Positions 25,646 to 33,235 of a stretch of 64,000 nt of DNA are shown here, piece after piece. The stretch comes from JACCTH01 sp035281645 (GTDB lineage: Bacteria; Actinomycetota; Acidimicrobiia; Spongiisociales; ZC4RG35). Every line of letters begins with the position of its first letter. Positions within the stretch are counted from its first letter, which is position 1. The stretch covers positions 1 to 64,000 of the forward strand of contig DATEDN010000092.1 in assembly GCA_035281645.1 (NCBI GenBank), read 5' to 3'. Made by a program: the position numbers and the translations under genes. The notes beneath the pieces are model-generated. The model was not told the origin of the DNA. It saw only the letters and a program-made list of their open reading frames with translations, and did no database searches.

Positions 25646-26497
25646 CTAGTCGGTGGGAGCCAGGACGACCGAGAGCAGTGCCTTGCCACCGAGAACACCG
25701 GATCGAAGGCGGTACGTGGCCAGGCCGACGGTGGTCTCGGCATCGAGCCCGGCTGTTAGAGGCCGGTCAGGGTCGACTCCTAGCTCGGCCAGGACGCGGC
25801 GCCGTCCAAGACCATCCAGCTCGGGGTTGACCGTAGCGATCAGGATCCCCCAGCTCGCCAAAACGGCATCGCCATCTTCGGACTCCGACGTGGGAGCAGC
25901 GGCGATCATCAACGAACGCACCACTCCCGTCGCCGGCCATTCGGTGGCATAGATCACCAAACCGGGCCGAAGATTCATCTGCAGCCGGTTGGGCCCTGGC
26001 TGCTCGAGCAGAAAGAGCGAAAGATTGAGCGAGCCCGCCGCTTCGTTCCAGCGAGCGGTTACATCGTCGACTCCAGCGGTGAAGACGGCCGGCATCGCCG
26101 GGACTGTCGTTGGTGCGGAGCTGAGCAATCCCGGAGTTGGTCGGTCGCGCACCACCAGGCCACTGACAACGATGGCGGTCACGATCAGGCCGATTCCAAC
26201 GGCTATCCATTTGGCGAGGCCGTCGGTCGATTCAACTTTTTCTCTGGCCGGTTGAGGTGGCCATCGCTGAGCGATCTCGCTTTGCAGATCAACCGGCTCG
26301 GCGGGTGTAAAGAGAGCCTCCTCCCCCTCGATGGCGAGTCGAAAGTCGTTGCCCAGCGGGATTATCCGAAAGTCGGCCAGCGGCCAGGTACCGATCGGCT
26401 CGGCATCGGCGAGGATCGTGACCCCGTCGTCGGCTAACCGAAGCGTTGCCTCCAAGGGTGGGTGGTCATCGAGTCGCAATGCCCCGATGTAATCCAT
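25646..26497 (-). CDS. Single-pass membrane protein of unknown function
   Basis: A 283-residue protein from ATG 26497; GTG 26500 and TTG 26503 are alternatives. The cytoplasmic N-terminal 90 residues are a small beta-rich domain (LEATLRLADDGVTILADAEPIGTW), possibly PH-like. One membrane span follows (KWIAVGIGLIVTAIVVSGLVV, about residues 95-115), then an external domain of about 165 residues. No family was recognised. It lies between a lytic-transglycosylase-like gene and the thiolase operon, all on the minus strand, so its role could be in the envelope or be unrelated. Confidence 0.65.
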   Translation of the reverse strand: MDYIGALRLDDHPPLEATLRLADDGVTILADAEPIGTWPLADFRIIPLGNDFRLAIEGEEALFTPAEPVDLQSEIAQRWPPQPAREKVESTDGLAKWIAVGIGLIVTAIVVSGLVVRDRPTPGLLSSAPTTVPAMPAVFTAGVDDVTARWNEAAGSLNLSLFLLEQPGPNRLQMNLRPGLVIYATEWPATGVVRSLMIAAAPTSESEDGDAVLASWGILIATVNPELDGLGRRRVLAELGVDPDRPLTAGLDAETTVGLATYRLRSGVLGGKALLSVVLAPTD

Positions 26498-26548
26498 CAC
26501 CAATTATCGACCGAGCGAACGCCCCAATAAAGGATCGCGAGGTCCCAG

Positions 26549-27157
26549 CTACCAGCAGTTCGCGCTGGCGGCCCAGGGCCCCCAGCCCACGGTGTAGACG
26601 AGATACGCGGCGGCCGAGACGTTGGCCACGGGGTCGAAGATGGACGCTCCGGGCAATCCCACCAGGGCCGCCCGTTCTGCCCAGTACCTGGGGATGTGTT
26701 GAAAGAGACCCGCCGCCCCCGACGATGGGTTCTGGGCGTTGGGGTCGCCCCCCGATTCACACGAGATGACCCGTAGCGCCTTGTCGACGTCGCTGGGGGC
26801 GAAGTATGAGCTCACCAGGCTTCGCCACTCCTCCACCGGTCGCGGCGCCGGTGCAGGTGCGGGGACTCGGGGCGCCGGAGGACTGACGGGGGTTGAAGCG
26901 GCCGTCGTGGTTGTGACAGTCGTCGTTGTGCTGGTCGGCTTGGTCGGAACCGGATCGGCGATCGGGACCGCGCAGGGGCTGGCGCAGTAGTCCTCCGGCC
27001 AGGGCATGAGGATTGGCGGCTCCGAAGTCGGATTCGCTCGCAGCTCGAGGTACTTGGGCTCCAGATCGGCGCCGTCGATGGTCGGGGCCATGGCAGTTCC
27101 GACTGCGAAGAGCATGAAGATGATCGATAACGAGAGGGCCGGGCGCCAGCGACGCAC
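26549..27157 (-). CDS. Exported lytic transglycosylase-like (SLT/lysozyme fold) protein
   Basis: A 202-residue secreted protein. It has a signal peptide (residues 1-24), a Pro/Thr-rich linker (about 70-108) with repeated TTT and PAPAP runs, and a C-terminal lysozyme-like domain. The catalytic Glu is in VISCESGGDPNAQNPSSGAAGLFQ, followed by SAAAYLVYTVGWGPWAASANCW. This is the layout of actinobacterial resuscitation/SLT-type wall enzymes. It should cleave peptidoglycan glycan strands in the cell wall. It is divergent from the VOC gene across 131 bases. Confidence 0.9.
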   Translation of the reverse strand: MRRWRPALSLSIIFMLFAVGTAMAPTIDGADLEPKYLELRANPTSEPPILMPWPEDYCASPCAVPIADPVPTKPTSTTTTVTTTTAASTPVSPPAPRVPAPAPAPRPVEEWRSLVSSYFAPSDVDKALRVISCESGGDPNAQNPSSGAAGLFQHIPRYWAERAALVGLPGASIFDPVANVSAAAYLVYTVGWGPWAASANCW

Positions 27158-27288
27158 AAAGTCTCCTTGTCAGGCATACCAAGGGCGTGCCAGGACGAAT
27201 CGAAAAACCAGATCCGAACCCAGAGTTCCGCCCAACTCCTCCGGCCACGCTAGGCCGGGACGGAAAATTGTGGCAAGCTGGCCGAACC

Positions 27289-27660
27289 ATGGGAGGACCG
27301 CTCGGGCCGGAGTTAGTGGGCGTCCTGATCCACACCAGTGAGGCGGGATTTCCGGAAATGAGGCGGTTTTACGGCGAAATTCTGGGCCTGAAGCCCCGCT
27401 CGGAGCGAGAGGGGTTCATCAATTTCGAGTGGGGTCGTCTCCGTCTAACCCTTCACCTCCACGATAGGGTTAGGGGCACGGCGGCCGACCCGAATCGGGT
27501 CCTCCTCAACTTCGAGGTCGATGATCTCACCACCTGGCATGGCCAGCTCGAGGCCGCTGGCACGCCATGTGTTCGAACTCCGACAGCCGAGCCCTGGGGT
27601 GGCGAGGTTGCCACCTATTCGGATCCGGACGGCAACCTGATCCAACTCATCCAGTTTTAG
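27289..27660 (+). CDS. VOC (glyoxalase/bleomycin-resistance fold) family protein
   Basis: A 123-residue single-domain-pair VOC protein starting at ATG 27289. The first module has VGVLIHTSEAGFPEMRRFYGEILGLKP. The second ends YSDPDGNLIQLIQF, with the usual DPDGN turn and C-terminal Glu position replaced by Gln. Possible metal ligands are His in LIHTS and His in LHLHD. Function (dioxygenase, isomerase or binding) cannot be deduced. Its stop interlocks with the OsmC gene by TTAG. Confidence 0.82.
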   Translation: MGGPLGPELVGVLIHTSEAGFPEMRRFYGEILGLKPRSEREGFINFEWGRLRLTLHLHDRVRGTAADPNRVLLNFEVDDLTTWHGQLEAAGTPCVRTPTAEPWGGEVATYSDPDGNLIQLIQF

Positions 27661-28088
27661 AGAAGATTCGCCTCAACTGTGATCTCAACGTTGCCTTTCA
27701 ACGCATTGGACACCGGGCACCCATCTTTGGCGCCGTTGGCGGCATCGACGAAAGCCGCCTGGTCGATGTCGGGGACGTCGCCGGTGGTCTTCAGGGCCAT
27801 GCGGATAAGCCTCCACCCCGGCTCGACCTTCTCGAAGCTGGCGGTGGCCATGGTCTCAAGCCTGGTAGCCGTGAAGCCGGACCGCGCCAACCCCGCTGCC
27901 AGAGCCATGTTGAAACAAGCGGCGTGGGCAGCGGCGATCAACTCTTCGGGGCTGGTCTTCCCCTGAGGTGATTCGGTGCGGCTAGGCCAGCTCACCGGAA
28001 GCGGCCCCCCAAGGCCGGTGCCCAGGGTCACCTCCCCCGAGCCCTCGGCCAAATTTCCCTGCCAGACCGACTGCGCCCGACTATCCAT
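27657..28088 (-). CDS. OsmC/Ohr family peroxiredoxin
   Basis: A 143-residue protein from ATG 28088, giving the usual MDSRAQSVWQGNLAEGSG beginning. The two redox cysteines are in AAHAACFNMAL (resolving-helix position) and GCPVSNAL. This pair reduces organic hydroperoxides with lipoyl or other thiols in the OsmC/Ohr family. Pattern SPEELIAAAHAACF is closest to OsmC rather than Ohr. It diverges from the second two-component system; the gap contains the 11-bp repeat array that points toward the regulator gene. Confidence 0.9.
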   Translation of the reverse strand: MDSRAQSVWQGNLAEGSGEVTLGTGLGGPLPVSWPSRTESPQGKTSPEELIAAAHAACFNMALAAGLARSGFTATRLETMATASFEKVEPGWRLIRMALKTTGDVPDIDQAAFVDAANGAKDGCPVSNALKGNVEITVEANLL

Positions 28089-28142
28089 CCACGCCTCCTT
28101 GCTTTTCCGATCCGGTGCCGGCCGATGGTAAGCCGGATCGTA

Positions 28143-28170
28143 TCTCAGGAAGCTCTCAGCCAATTCTCGG
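28143..28170 (+). promoter_or_regulatory. Three tandem 11-bp repeats upstream of the second response regulator
   Basis: TCTCAG, TCTCAG and TCTCGG begin at 28143, 28154 and 28165, exactly 11 bases apart and pointing toward the regulator ATG at 28193. The CTCAG core equals the two distal repeats upstream of htrA. This is the classical binding geometry of OmpR/PhoB-type regulators and suggests autoregulation. Confidence 0.55.
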
Positions 28171-28192
28171 GATTCTGGGCTTACATACGGGC

Positions 28193-28891
28193 ATGCCAGA
28201 ACCCCCAATCCATCTCCTGGTGGTGGATGACGAAGACAGCCTGGCGGACATGGTCGCCACCGCACTTCGCTTCGCCGGCTACCGAGTGGCAGTGGCGGCG
28301 GGAGGAATCGATGCTCTCAAGGCGGTGAGGACGACACCTCCCGATCTTGTGGTCCTCGACGTCAACCTTCCCGACCTCGACGGTTTCGAGGTCTGTCGTC
28401 GTTTGCGCCGCGACGGACATGAGATGCCGGTCATCTTCCTGACCGCCCGGGATGGGCTCGATGACCTCCGTACCGGATTTCGCCAGGGAGGCGACGACTA
28501 CCTGACCAAGCCATTCAGCCTCGAAGAGCTCGGGCTTCGAATCGAAGCCCTCCTCCGTCGCAGTCGGGGTGACGCCCACGAGCGGCGTCGAATCACAAAC
28601 GGCGACCTGGTGATCGACGAAGATGCCCATCAGGTGTGGGTGGGCAACGAGCAGGTGATGCTGTCCCCGACCGAATACCGCCTCCTGCGCTACCTGACCC
28701 TGAATCGAGATCGGGTGCTGTCGAAGGATCAGATTCTTGACTATGTCTGGCAGTACGACTTCGGTGGGAACCCGGGAATAGTCGAGACTTACGTCGGCTA
28801 CCTACGCCGCAAGCTCGGTGATGCAGTCGCCAGCCGGATCGAAACCGTGCGCGGGTTTGGCTACGTGCTGCGGAGTCCGTCCCGAGCCTGA
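28193..28891 (+). CDS. OmpR/PhoB-family response regulator
   Basis: A 232-residue regulator; ATG 28193 gives MPEPPIHLLVVDDEDSLAD, a standard receiver start. The acceptor is Asp56 (LVVLDVNLPDLDG) and the conserved Lys sits in GDDYLTKPFSLEEL near residue 107. The winged-helix domain shows LSPTEYRLLRYL, DRVLSKDQILDYVWQYDFGG and VETYVGYLRRKLG with a typical ETVRGFGYVLR end. The kinase gene follows after three bases. The spacing of repeats upstream supports self-regulation. It resembles TcrA/MprA-type actinobacterial regulators but no orthology is claimed. Confidence 0.94.
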   Translation: MPEPPIHLLVVDDEDSLADMVATALRFAGYRVAVAAGGIDALKAVRTTPPDLVVLDVNLPDLDGFEVCRRLRRDGHEMPVIFLTARDGLDDLRTGFRQGGDDYLTKPFSLEELGLRIEALLRRSRGDAHERRRITNGDLVIDEDAHQVWVGNEQVMLSPTEYRLLRYLTLNRDRVLSKDQILDYVWQYDFGGNPGIVETYVGYLRRKLGDAVASRIETVRGFGYVLRSPSRA

Positions 28892-28894
28892 GCG

Positions 28895-30259
28895 ATGACC
28901 CTCCGCGCCCGCCTCATCCTGGCCGTCACGGCCCTGCTCGTTGGTGTGATCGTTACTTTTGGTTACGTGGCCGCTCAGAGCCATCGTCGAGTGCTGCTCG
29001 CCCAGATTGATCGGCGCCTCGAATCCGCACTCGCCCAGGCGACCCGTTTGCAGCCCGGAGGAGGTGGGGCGGAAGGGGATCGGATCTTCGCCCAGCTCGT
29101 CCTCGATCCGAACGGGGAGATAGTCGCCAGTGCACCGTCGGGAATTCGCGGCGATCTCGATCCCCTTCCCGATATCAGGCGTATTCCCGCCCTCCAACCT
29201 GGCGACAGACGAGTTGTGACCCTCCCTTCCGCCGAAGGAGACTTCACGTTTCGCGCCGGAATTCTGCGGTCGCAACGTGGCTTCACCCTAATCGTCGCTC
29301 AACCCCTGCGCGATGTGACCGCGGCCGGTGGGGCACTGCAACGTCGACTCTTCGCGGCCGGGATCGCGATCCTCATCGGGGGTGGTGCCGTGTTCTGGCT
29401 GACGCTGCGTCGCGGGTTGCAGCCAGTGGACGACATGATCGCCACAGCCGCCGCCATTGCCGATGGCGACCTCTCGCGCCGGATTCCGGAGGCCGATCCC
29501 GATACCGAATTGGGCAAATTGGGTAACGCCTTGAATCACATGCTGGCCAACATCGAGCAGGCCTTCGACGCCGAGACCCGGGCGAAGAATCGCCTGAAGC
29601 AATTCGTCGCCGATGCCTCGCACGAGCTGAGAACCCCCATCGCTGCAATCTCTGGCTACACCGAGCTCCACCGCAAGGGTGCTCTCGAACCCGACCCCGG
29701 CACAGATCACGCCATGGCCCGTATCGAGTCCGAGAGCAGGCGTATGAAACACCTGGTCGAGGATCTTCTTCTCCTCGCCCGCCTCGATCTCGATCAACCG
29801 CTCGAGCGGCAGCCGGTTGATCTTTCACGGATAGCGCATGACGCGGCGGCAGACAGCCGCGCCATCGATCCGGAAAGGCCGGTAGAGGAGGCTATCGGGG
29901 AGGGTCTATTGGTATCGGGAGACCCGGAGCGACTCACCCAAGTGATAGCCAATCTCCTTCAGAATGCCCGATCCCACACCCCGCCGGGCACTCCGATTCG
30001 GATTGAAGTGGGCAGGAGCAACGGCGACATCGAACTGGCCGTCGTCGATCGCGGACCCGGGTTCCCCCCCGGTTCCCTGGCTTCGGTTTTTGATCGCTTC
30101 TTTCGGGCTGACGAGTCCCGCTCCCGCAAGAGCGGCGGCTCCGGATTGGGCCTCGCCATCGTCGAGGCGATCGCCCGCGCTCACGGCGGGAGCGCCCACG
30201 CCGAGAATCTGCCGGAGGCCGGCGCCCGGGTGTTGGTCCGCCTACCGGCTCTCGGCTGA
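28895..30259 (+). CDS. Sensor histidine kinase
   Basis: A 454-residue membrane kinase with spans at about residues 6-27 and 152-171 around a 120-residue extracytoplasmic sensor domain. A HAMP segment follows (about 172-225), then HisKA with His243 (VADASHELRTPIA) and an HATPase domain with NLLQNARSHTPPGTP, VVDRGPGFPPG and GSGLGLAIVEAIARAHGG. It is the partner of the regulator three bases upstream. The large sensor domain distinguishes it from the first kinase in the window. The next gene encodes an exported protein that may be a target or a signal modulator. Confidence 0.93.
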   Translation: MTLRARLILAVTALLVGVIVTFGYVAAQSHRRVLLAQIDRRLESALAQATRLQPGGGGAEGDRIFAQLVLDPNGEIVASAPSGIRGDLDPLPDIRRIPALQPGDRRVVTLPSAEGDFTFRAGILRSQRGFTLIVAQPLRDVTAAGGALQRRLFAAGIAILIGGGAVFWLTLRRGLQPVDDMIATAAAIADGDLSRRIPEADPDTELGKLGNALNHMLANIEQAFDAETRAKNRLKQFVADASHELRTPIAAISGYTELHRKGALEPDPGTDHAMARIESESRRMKHLVEDLLLLARLDLDQPLERQPVDLSRIAHDAAADSRAIDPERPVEEAIGEGLLVSGDPERLTQVIANLLQNARSHTPPGTPIRIEVGRSNGDIELAVVDRGPGFPPGSLASVFDRFFRADESRSRKSGGSGLGLAIVEAIARAHGGSAHAENLPEAGARVLVRLPALG

Positions 30260-30260
30260 T

Positions 30261-30312
30261 TCCCAGTCCGTCGTCGGCTTGCTCCCAGGTTGGCACCCGA
30301 GGCTCTTCCCAG
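30261..30312 (+). promoter_or_regulatory. TCCCAG direct repeats upstream of the exported-protein gene
   Basis: TCCCAG occurs at 30261, 30283 and 30307. The first two are 22 bases apart, two 11-base steps, with a TCGG-containing half-site midway. This resembles the TCTCAG array at 28143. It may be a binding site of the adjacent regulator, but the third copy is out of register (24 bases), so this is tentative. Confidence 0.35.
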
Positions 30313-30327
30313 ACGAAAGGAGTTGGA

Positions 30328-30900
30328 ATGTCAATCAACGCCAGGCTGCGCTCGATAGTGCTGATCGGAGTGATCGCCGCCATCTTGGGACTGGTACTCG
30401 GAGGCACGATCCTCGGACCGGAGACGGTCGGGGCCCAGGAGACATCTGGCCCGGCGGTCCCCGATGACGGGCCACCCGCCCGTCAGATCGAACAAATCCG
30501 CGGAGCCCTTGACGGCTTGGTGGCCGACGGAACGATTTCGGAGGAACAGGCCGATGCCGTGGCGGCCCACCTGGCGAGTCAGTGGGACTTCCGTGGACGC
30601 CGACTGCACCGTATCCATGCCGGGCTCGACGTCGCTGCCGCAACAATCGGCATCACAGAAGCGGACCTGGTGGTGGCTCTGCGGGACGGACAAACCATCG
30701 CCGAGGTAGCCGAGGAGAATGGGGTCGATGCCCAAACTGTCATCGATGACCTGGTCGCCGAGGTGAACTCCCGAGTTGACGAGGCGGTCGCCAACGGCGA
30801 CCTCGAAGCCGAGCGAGCCGCCGAGATCAAGGCCAACGCGCTCGAGCGGATCACCGATTTCGTAAACGGTGAGCTCCGCCTCCGACGTCGCGCCGCCTGA
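30328..30900 (+). CDS. Exported or anchored helical protein of unknown function
   Basis: A 190-residue protein with a good Shine-Dalgarno (AAAGGAG) seven bases before ATG. The N-terminus has a hydrophobic segment (residues 9-30) that may be a signal or anchor. The rest is predicted mostly helical and acidic, with LDGLVADGTISEEQADAVAAHL near 59-80 and a helix-turn-helix-like stretch IGITEADLVVALRDGQTIAEVAEENGV near 110-136. Such two-helix repeats occur in many actinobacterial exported proteins of unknown role. Its position directly behind a two-component system suggests it is a regulated output. Confidence 0.75.
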   Translation: MSINARLRSIVLIGVIAAILGLVLGGTILGPETVGAQETSGPAVPDDGPPARQIEQIRGALDGLVADGTISEEQADAVAAHLASQWDFRGRRLHRIHAGLDVAAATIGITEADLVVALRDGQTIAEVAEENGVDAQTVIDDLVAEVNSRVDEAVANGDLEAERAAEIKANALERITDFVNGELRLRRRAA

Positions 30901-30902
30901 TC

Positions 30903-30954
30903 GGTTCTTGCGCACTAAACGCGGGCTATGGCCCGCGTTTAGTGCGCAAAAACC
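30903..30954. terminator. Long hairpin between convergent genes
   Basis: A perfect 19-bp stem (30908-30926 with 30931-30949) around a TATG loop is extended by four more pairs after one C-A mismatch. It lies between the stops of the exported-protein gene and pncB. There is no strong U-tract on either side, so termination would rely on the stem, as is common in actinobacteria. Confidence 0.8.
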
Positions 30955-30962
30955 AATAGCCG

Positions 30963-32486
30963 TCAGTCAGACCAGGACCCGATCAGCTCCTGTTTGAGCC
31001 GGGCGAGGCGTGGCGAGAGCGATACGTGATAGACGTGGGGGTTGACGAGCCGGCGCACCCCGGGGTCGAGCCGCTCGAGGTCGGCGAGCCGCCGGGCTTG
31101 CGCCGCCAAGATCTCCTCGTGAGGGGTGGGACGTCCCTCGAGCTGCACCGGCTCCCCCAGCTCCTCGAGTTGGCTGACCCGCTCCGCCGTCAGCCGTCTT
31201 CTGGTTCCCGCCTGACTGGGATGGTGCAGTTCCAGCGGCGGCGACGGATTTTCGTCGGCCAAGCAAAGGAGATCCGCCGTGGCCAGCCCCCGCTCGTCAT
31301 AGATCCGCCAGGCTCTCTTGGCCCCGGGGGTCAGGACCTTGGCCGGTGTATCGGAGAGCTTGATGGCCGGAACCCACTCCCCTCGATCCTCGATTGCCGC
31401 CAACTTGTACACACCGTCGAGGTAGGGATCCCCCTGCGAGGTGGCCAGGCGCGATCCGACGCCGTAAATCAGACGTCGGACGATCGCATCGCCATCGGTT
31501 CCCAGGCGGTTGGACTCGTCGAGTATCTGCTCGATGATCTGGCGGATTGTGATCTCGTCGAGCTCACTTGAGAGCACGATGACCGTGTCCTCGAACCCAG
31601 CCGCGTCCAGCATCGCAGCCGAACGCACGGCCAGATAGGCGAGATCGCCCGAGTCAAGGCGGATTCCTAAGGGCTTGTGCCCTCCGGCAGCCAGCTTTTC
31701 GAAAACGGCGATGGCGTTGGGTACACCTGACTCGAGGGTGTCGATGGTGTCGACCAGCAACAAGCAATCGTCGGGATAGACGTCTGCGTAGGCGGAAAAG
31801 GCACCGAGCTCACCCATACCGAGGGCCATGAAGGCCTGCACCATCGAATGAGCATGGGTCCCCCGAGGAAGAAATCCCAGCTCGTAGGAGCGACCAACCA
31901 ACGAGGAGCCCGAAGCGCCGCCGATCAGCGCCGCCCTGACGACAGATTGCGCTCCCGAGCCCTGGGCACGTCGAGCACCGAACTCGAGGACGTTCCCCCC
32001 GCGGGCCGCTTCCCAGAGGCGTGAGGCCTTGGTGGCGATGAGCGTTTCGAAATTGAGATGGTTGAGAAGGGCGGTCTCGATGAGCTGGCAGAGGATCAGG
32101 GGGCCCTCGACCACGGTCAGGGGCACTCCCGGGTGAACGACCCTTCCTTCCGGGATCGCCGTCAGCCGCAGCGCGCCGAAATCGGCCTCCTTCTCGAGCC
32201 ACTCGAGAAAGTCGGGGGAGAACATCTTTTCGCCGGTCGTGGTCGGGTGCCCAGCAATGGGATCGATTTCGAAGGGGTCGAAGTGGGCTTCGTTGAGCCA
32301 ATCGACGAAGGTACGGAGGCCCGCGGTGATCGCATATCCGGCCTGGTGAGCTCCGTAGTCGGGATAGCTGCGGAAAAAGTGCTCGAACCGAGCAGGACGT
32401 TCATGGAGGCCCGCCCGGAAATACACCTGGGCCATCGTCAATTGGTACTGATCCGTGAGTAGAACGTCAGAGGCCAAGTCGCGCAT
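30963..32486 (-). CDS. pncB: Nicotinate phosphoribosyltransferase
   Basis: A 507-residue type II-fold phosphoribosyltransferase. The start MRDLASDVLLTDQYQLTMAQVYF is characteristic, with Tyr in the QYQLT substrate loop. The motif GFLPRGTHAHSMVQAF near residues 208-223 contains the active-site His region. GIRLDSGDLAYL near 277 binds PRPP/phosphate, and SSELDE follows. The enzyme makes nicotinate mononucleotide from nicotinate and PRPP with ATP. It diverges, across 20 bases, from pncA, so together they form the nicotinamide to NaMN salvage route. Confidence 0.95.
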   Translation of the reverse strand: MRDLASDVLLTDQYQLTMAQVYFRAGLHERPARFEHFFRSYPDYGAHQAGYAITAGLRTFVDWLNEAHFDPFEIDPIAGHPTTTGEKMFSPDFLEWLEKEADFGALRLTAIPEGRVVHPGVPLTVVEGPLILCQLIETALLNHLNFETLIATKASRLWEAARGGNVLEFGARRAQGSGAQSVVRAALIGGASGSSLVGRSYELGFLPRGTHAHSMVQAFMALGMGELGAFSAYADVYPDDCLLLVDTIDTLESGVPNAIAVFEKLAAGGHKPLGIRLDSGDLAYLAVRSAAMLDAAGFEDTVIVLSSELDEITIRQIIEQILDESNRLGTDGDAIVRRLIYGVGSRLATSQGDPYLDGVYKLAAIEDRGEWVPAIKLSDTPAKVLTPGAKRAWRIYDERGLATADLLCLADENPSPPLELHHPSQAGTRRRLTAERVSQLEELGEPVQLEGRPTPHEEILAAQARRLADLERLDPGVRRLVNPHVYHVSLSPRLARLKQELIGSWSD

Positions 32487-32506
32487 GTGCTATCTAACCT
32501 CGTTCC
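32487..32506. promoter_or_regulatory. 20-bp divergent pncB-pncA gap
   Basis: The two start codons are separated by 20 bases. A near-symmetrical TATCTA/TAGATA at 32491-32496 could serve as a weak -10 in both directions, with leaderless transcripts. No riboswitch or operator fits in this space; any regulator site would lie inside a coding region. Confidence 0.3.
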
Positions 32507-33097
32507 GTGCCTCACTATGTATTGGGGGAGAACCAAGCCCTTGTCATCGTCGACTGCCAGAACGACTTCGCCGATCCCAACGGGAGCCTCTATGTCGGAG
32601 GTGGGGAGGAGATCGCGGTGGCGGTCAACGAGATGGTCATAGAGGCGGAACGGAGGGGGGTACCCCTGTTCTACACCCAGGACTGGCACCCCGACTCAAC
32701 TCCCCACTTCGAAAAGGACGGAGGCATCTGGCCGGTGCATTGCGTCATGGGGACGTGGGGAGCCGAGATTCATCCAGCGTTGGCGGTAGAGGGTCCGGTG
32801 GTCCGCAAAGGTGCCAACGGCGAGGACGGATATTCGGGTTTCACGATGCGTGACCCCGAGACCGGTGCGGAGCAGCCAACAGAGTTGGCAGCGCTACTGG
32901 CCGAGACCAACGTGTCCGAGTTGATCGTGTGCGGGCTGGCCCTCGACTATTGCGTGAAGGCCACTGCCCTCGACGGGCTGCGCCTCGGATGGAAAGTAAC
33001 CGTGCCCCTGGCGCTCACGGCGGCCGTCGACCTCAACCCCGGCGACGGGGACAGATCAATCACCGAGCTAAGTGCTGCCGGAGCCACAGTCGTTTAG
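32507..33097 (+). CDS. pncA: Nicotinamidase (isochorismatase-like hydrolase)
   Basis: A 196-residue cysteine hydrolase from GTG 32507. It has catalytic Asp16 (VIVDCQNDF), the metal motif QDWHPDSTPHF near 58-68, a Lys in VVRKGANG near 99 and the nucleophile Cys in CGLALDYCVKATALDG near 148. It converts nicotinamide to nicotinate, feeding the divergent pncB product. All key residues are present, so it should be active. Two hairpins follow in the 138-base gap before the convergent ABC binding-protein gene. Confidence 0.95.
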   Translation: MPHYVLGENQALVIVDCQNDFADPNGSLYVGGGEEIAVAVNEMVIEAERRGVPLFYTQDWHPDSTPHFEKDGGIWPVHCVMGTWGAEIHPALAVEGPVVRKGANGEDGYSGFTMRDPETGAEQPTELAALLAETNVSELIVCGLALDYCVKATALDGLRLGWKVTVPLALTAAVDLNPGDGDRSITELSAAGATVV

Positions 33098-33130
33098 AGG
33101 ACCGCGGCGCCGCCTCGCCCCGTAAAATCG

Positions 33131-33170
33131 CGTGACCGGTCGACACGGAACTCACGATCGACCGGCCACG
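33131..33170 (-). terminator. 13-bp stem-loop, fully paired only in minus-strand RNA
   Basis: Arms 33131-33143 and 33158-33170 pair except for one A-C mismatch on the plus strand, which becomes a G-U wobble in minus-strand RNA. This asymmetry suggests it serves the binding-protein gene ending at 33236. Confidence 0.55.
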
Positions 33171-33180
33171 CTGGCCAACA

Positions 33181-33222
33181 AGCTCCGGCGGGCGTTGGGG
33201 ACCGTCCCGGCCCGCCGGAACT
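33181..33222. terminator. 10-bp perfect stem-loop, extended by outer pairs
   Basis: TCCGGCGGGC (33184-33193) pairs with GCCCGCCGGA (33210-33219), with a further AG/CT outer pair. It is the second of two hairpins in the 138-base space between convergent pncA and the binding-protein gene and lies closest to the latter stop. Confidence 0.6.
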
Positions 33223-33235
33223 CTGGCGTTCTTGG

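Noticed and set aside
27213..27228. CGAACCCAGAGTTC, resembling the head of the 53-bp repeat
   Set aside because: Only about 13 of 15 head positions match and nothing of the remaining 38 bases is present; chance or a fully decayed copy cannot be told apart.
27241..27258. CCGGCC/GGCCGG stem as a terminator or operator
   Set aside because: It is a six-pair stem in a divergent promoter region and such short G+C stems are expected by chance here.
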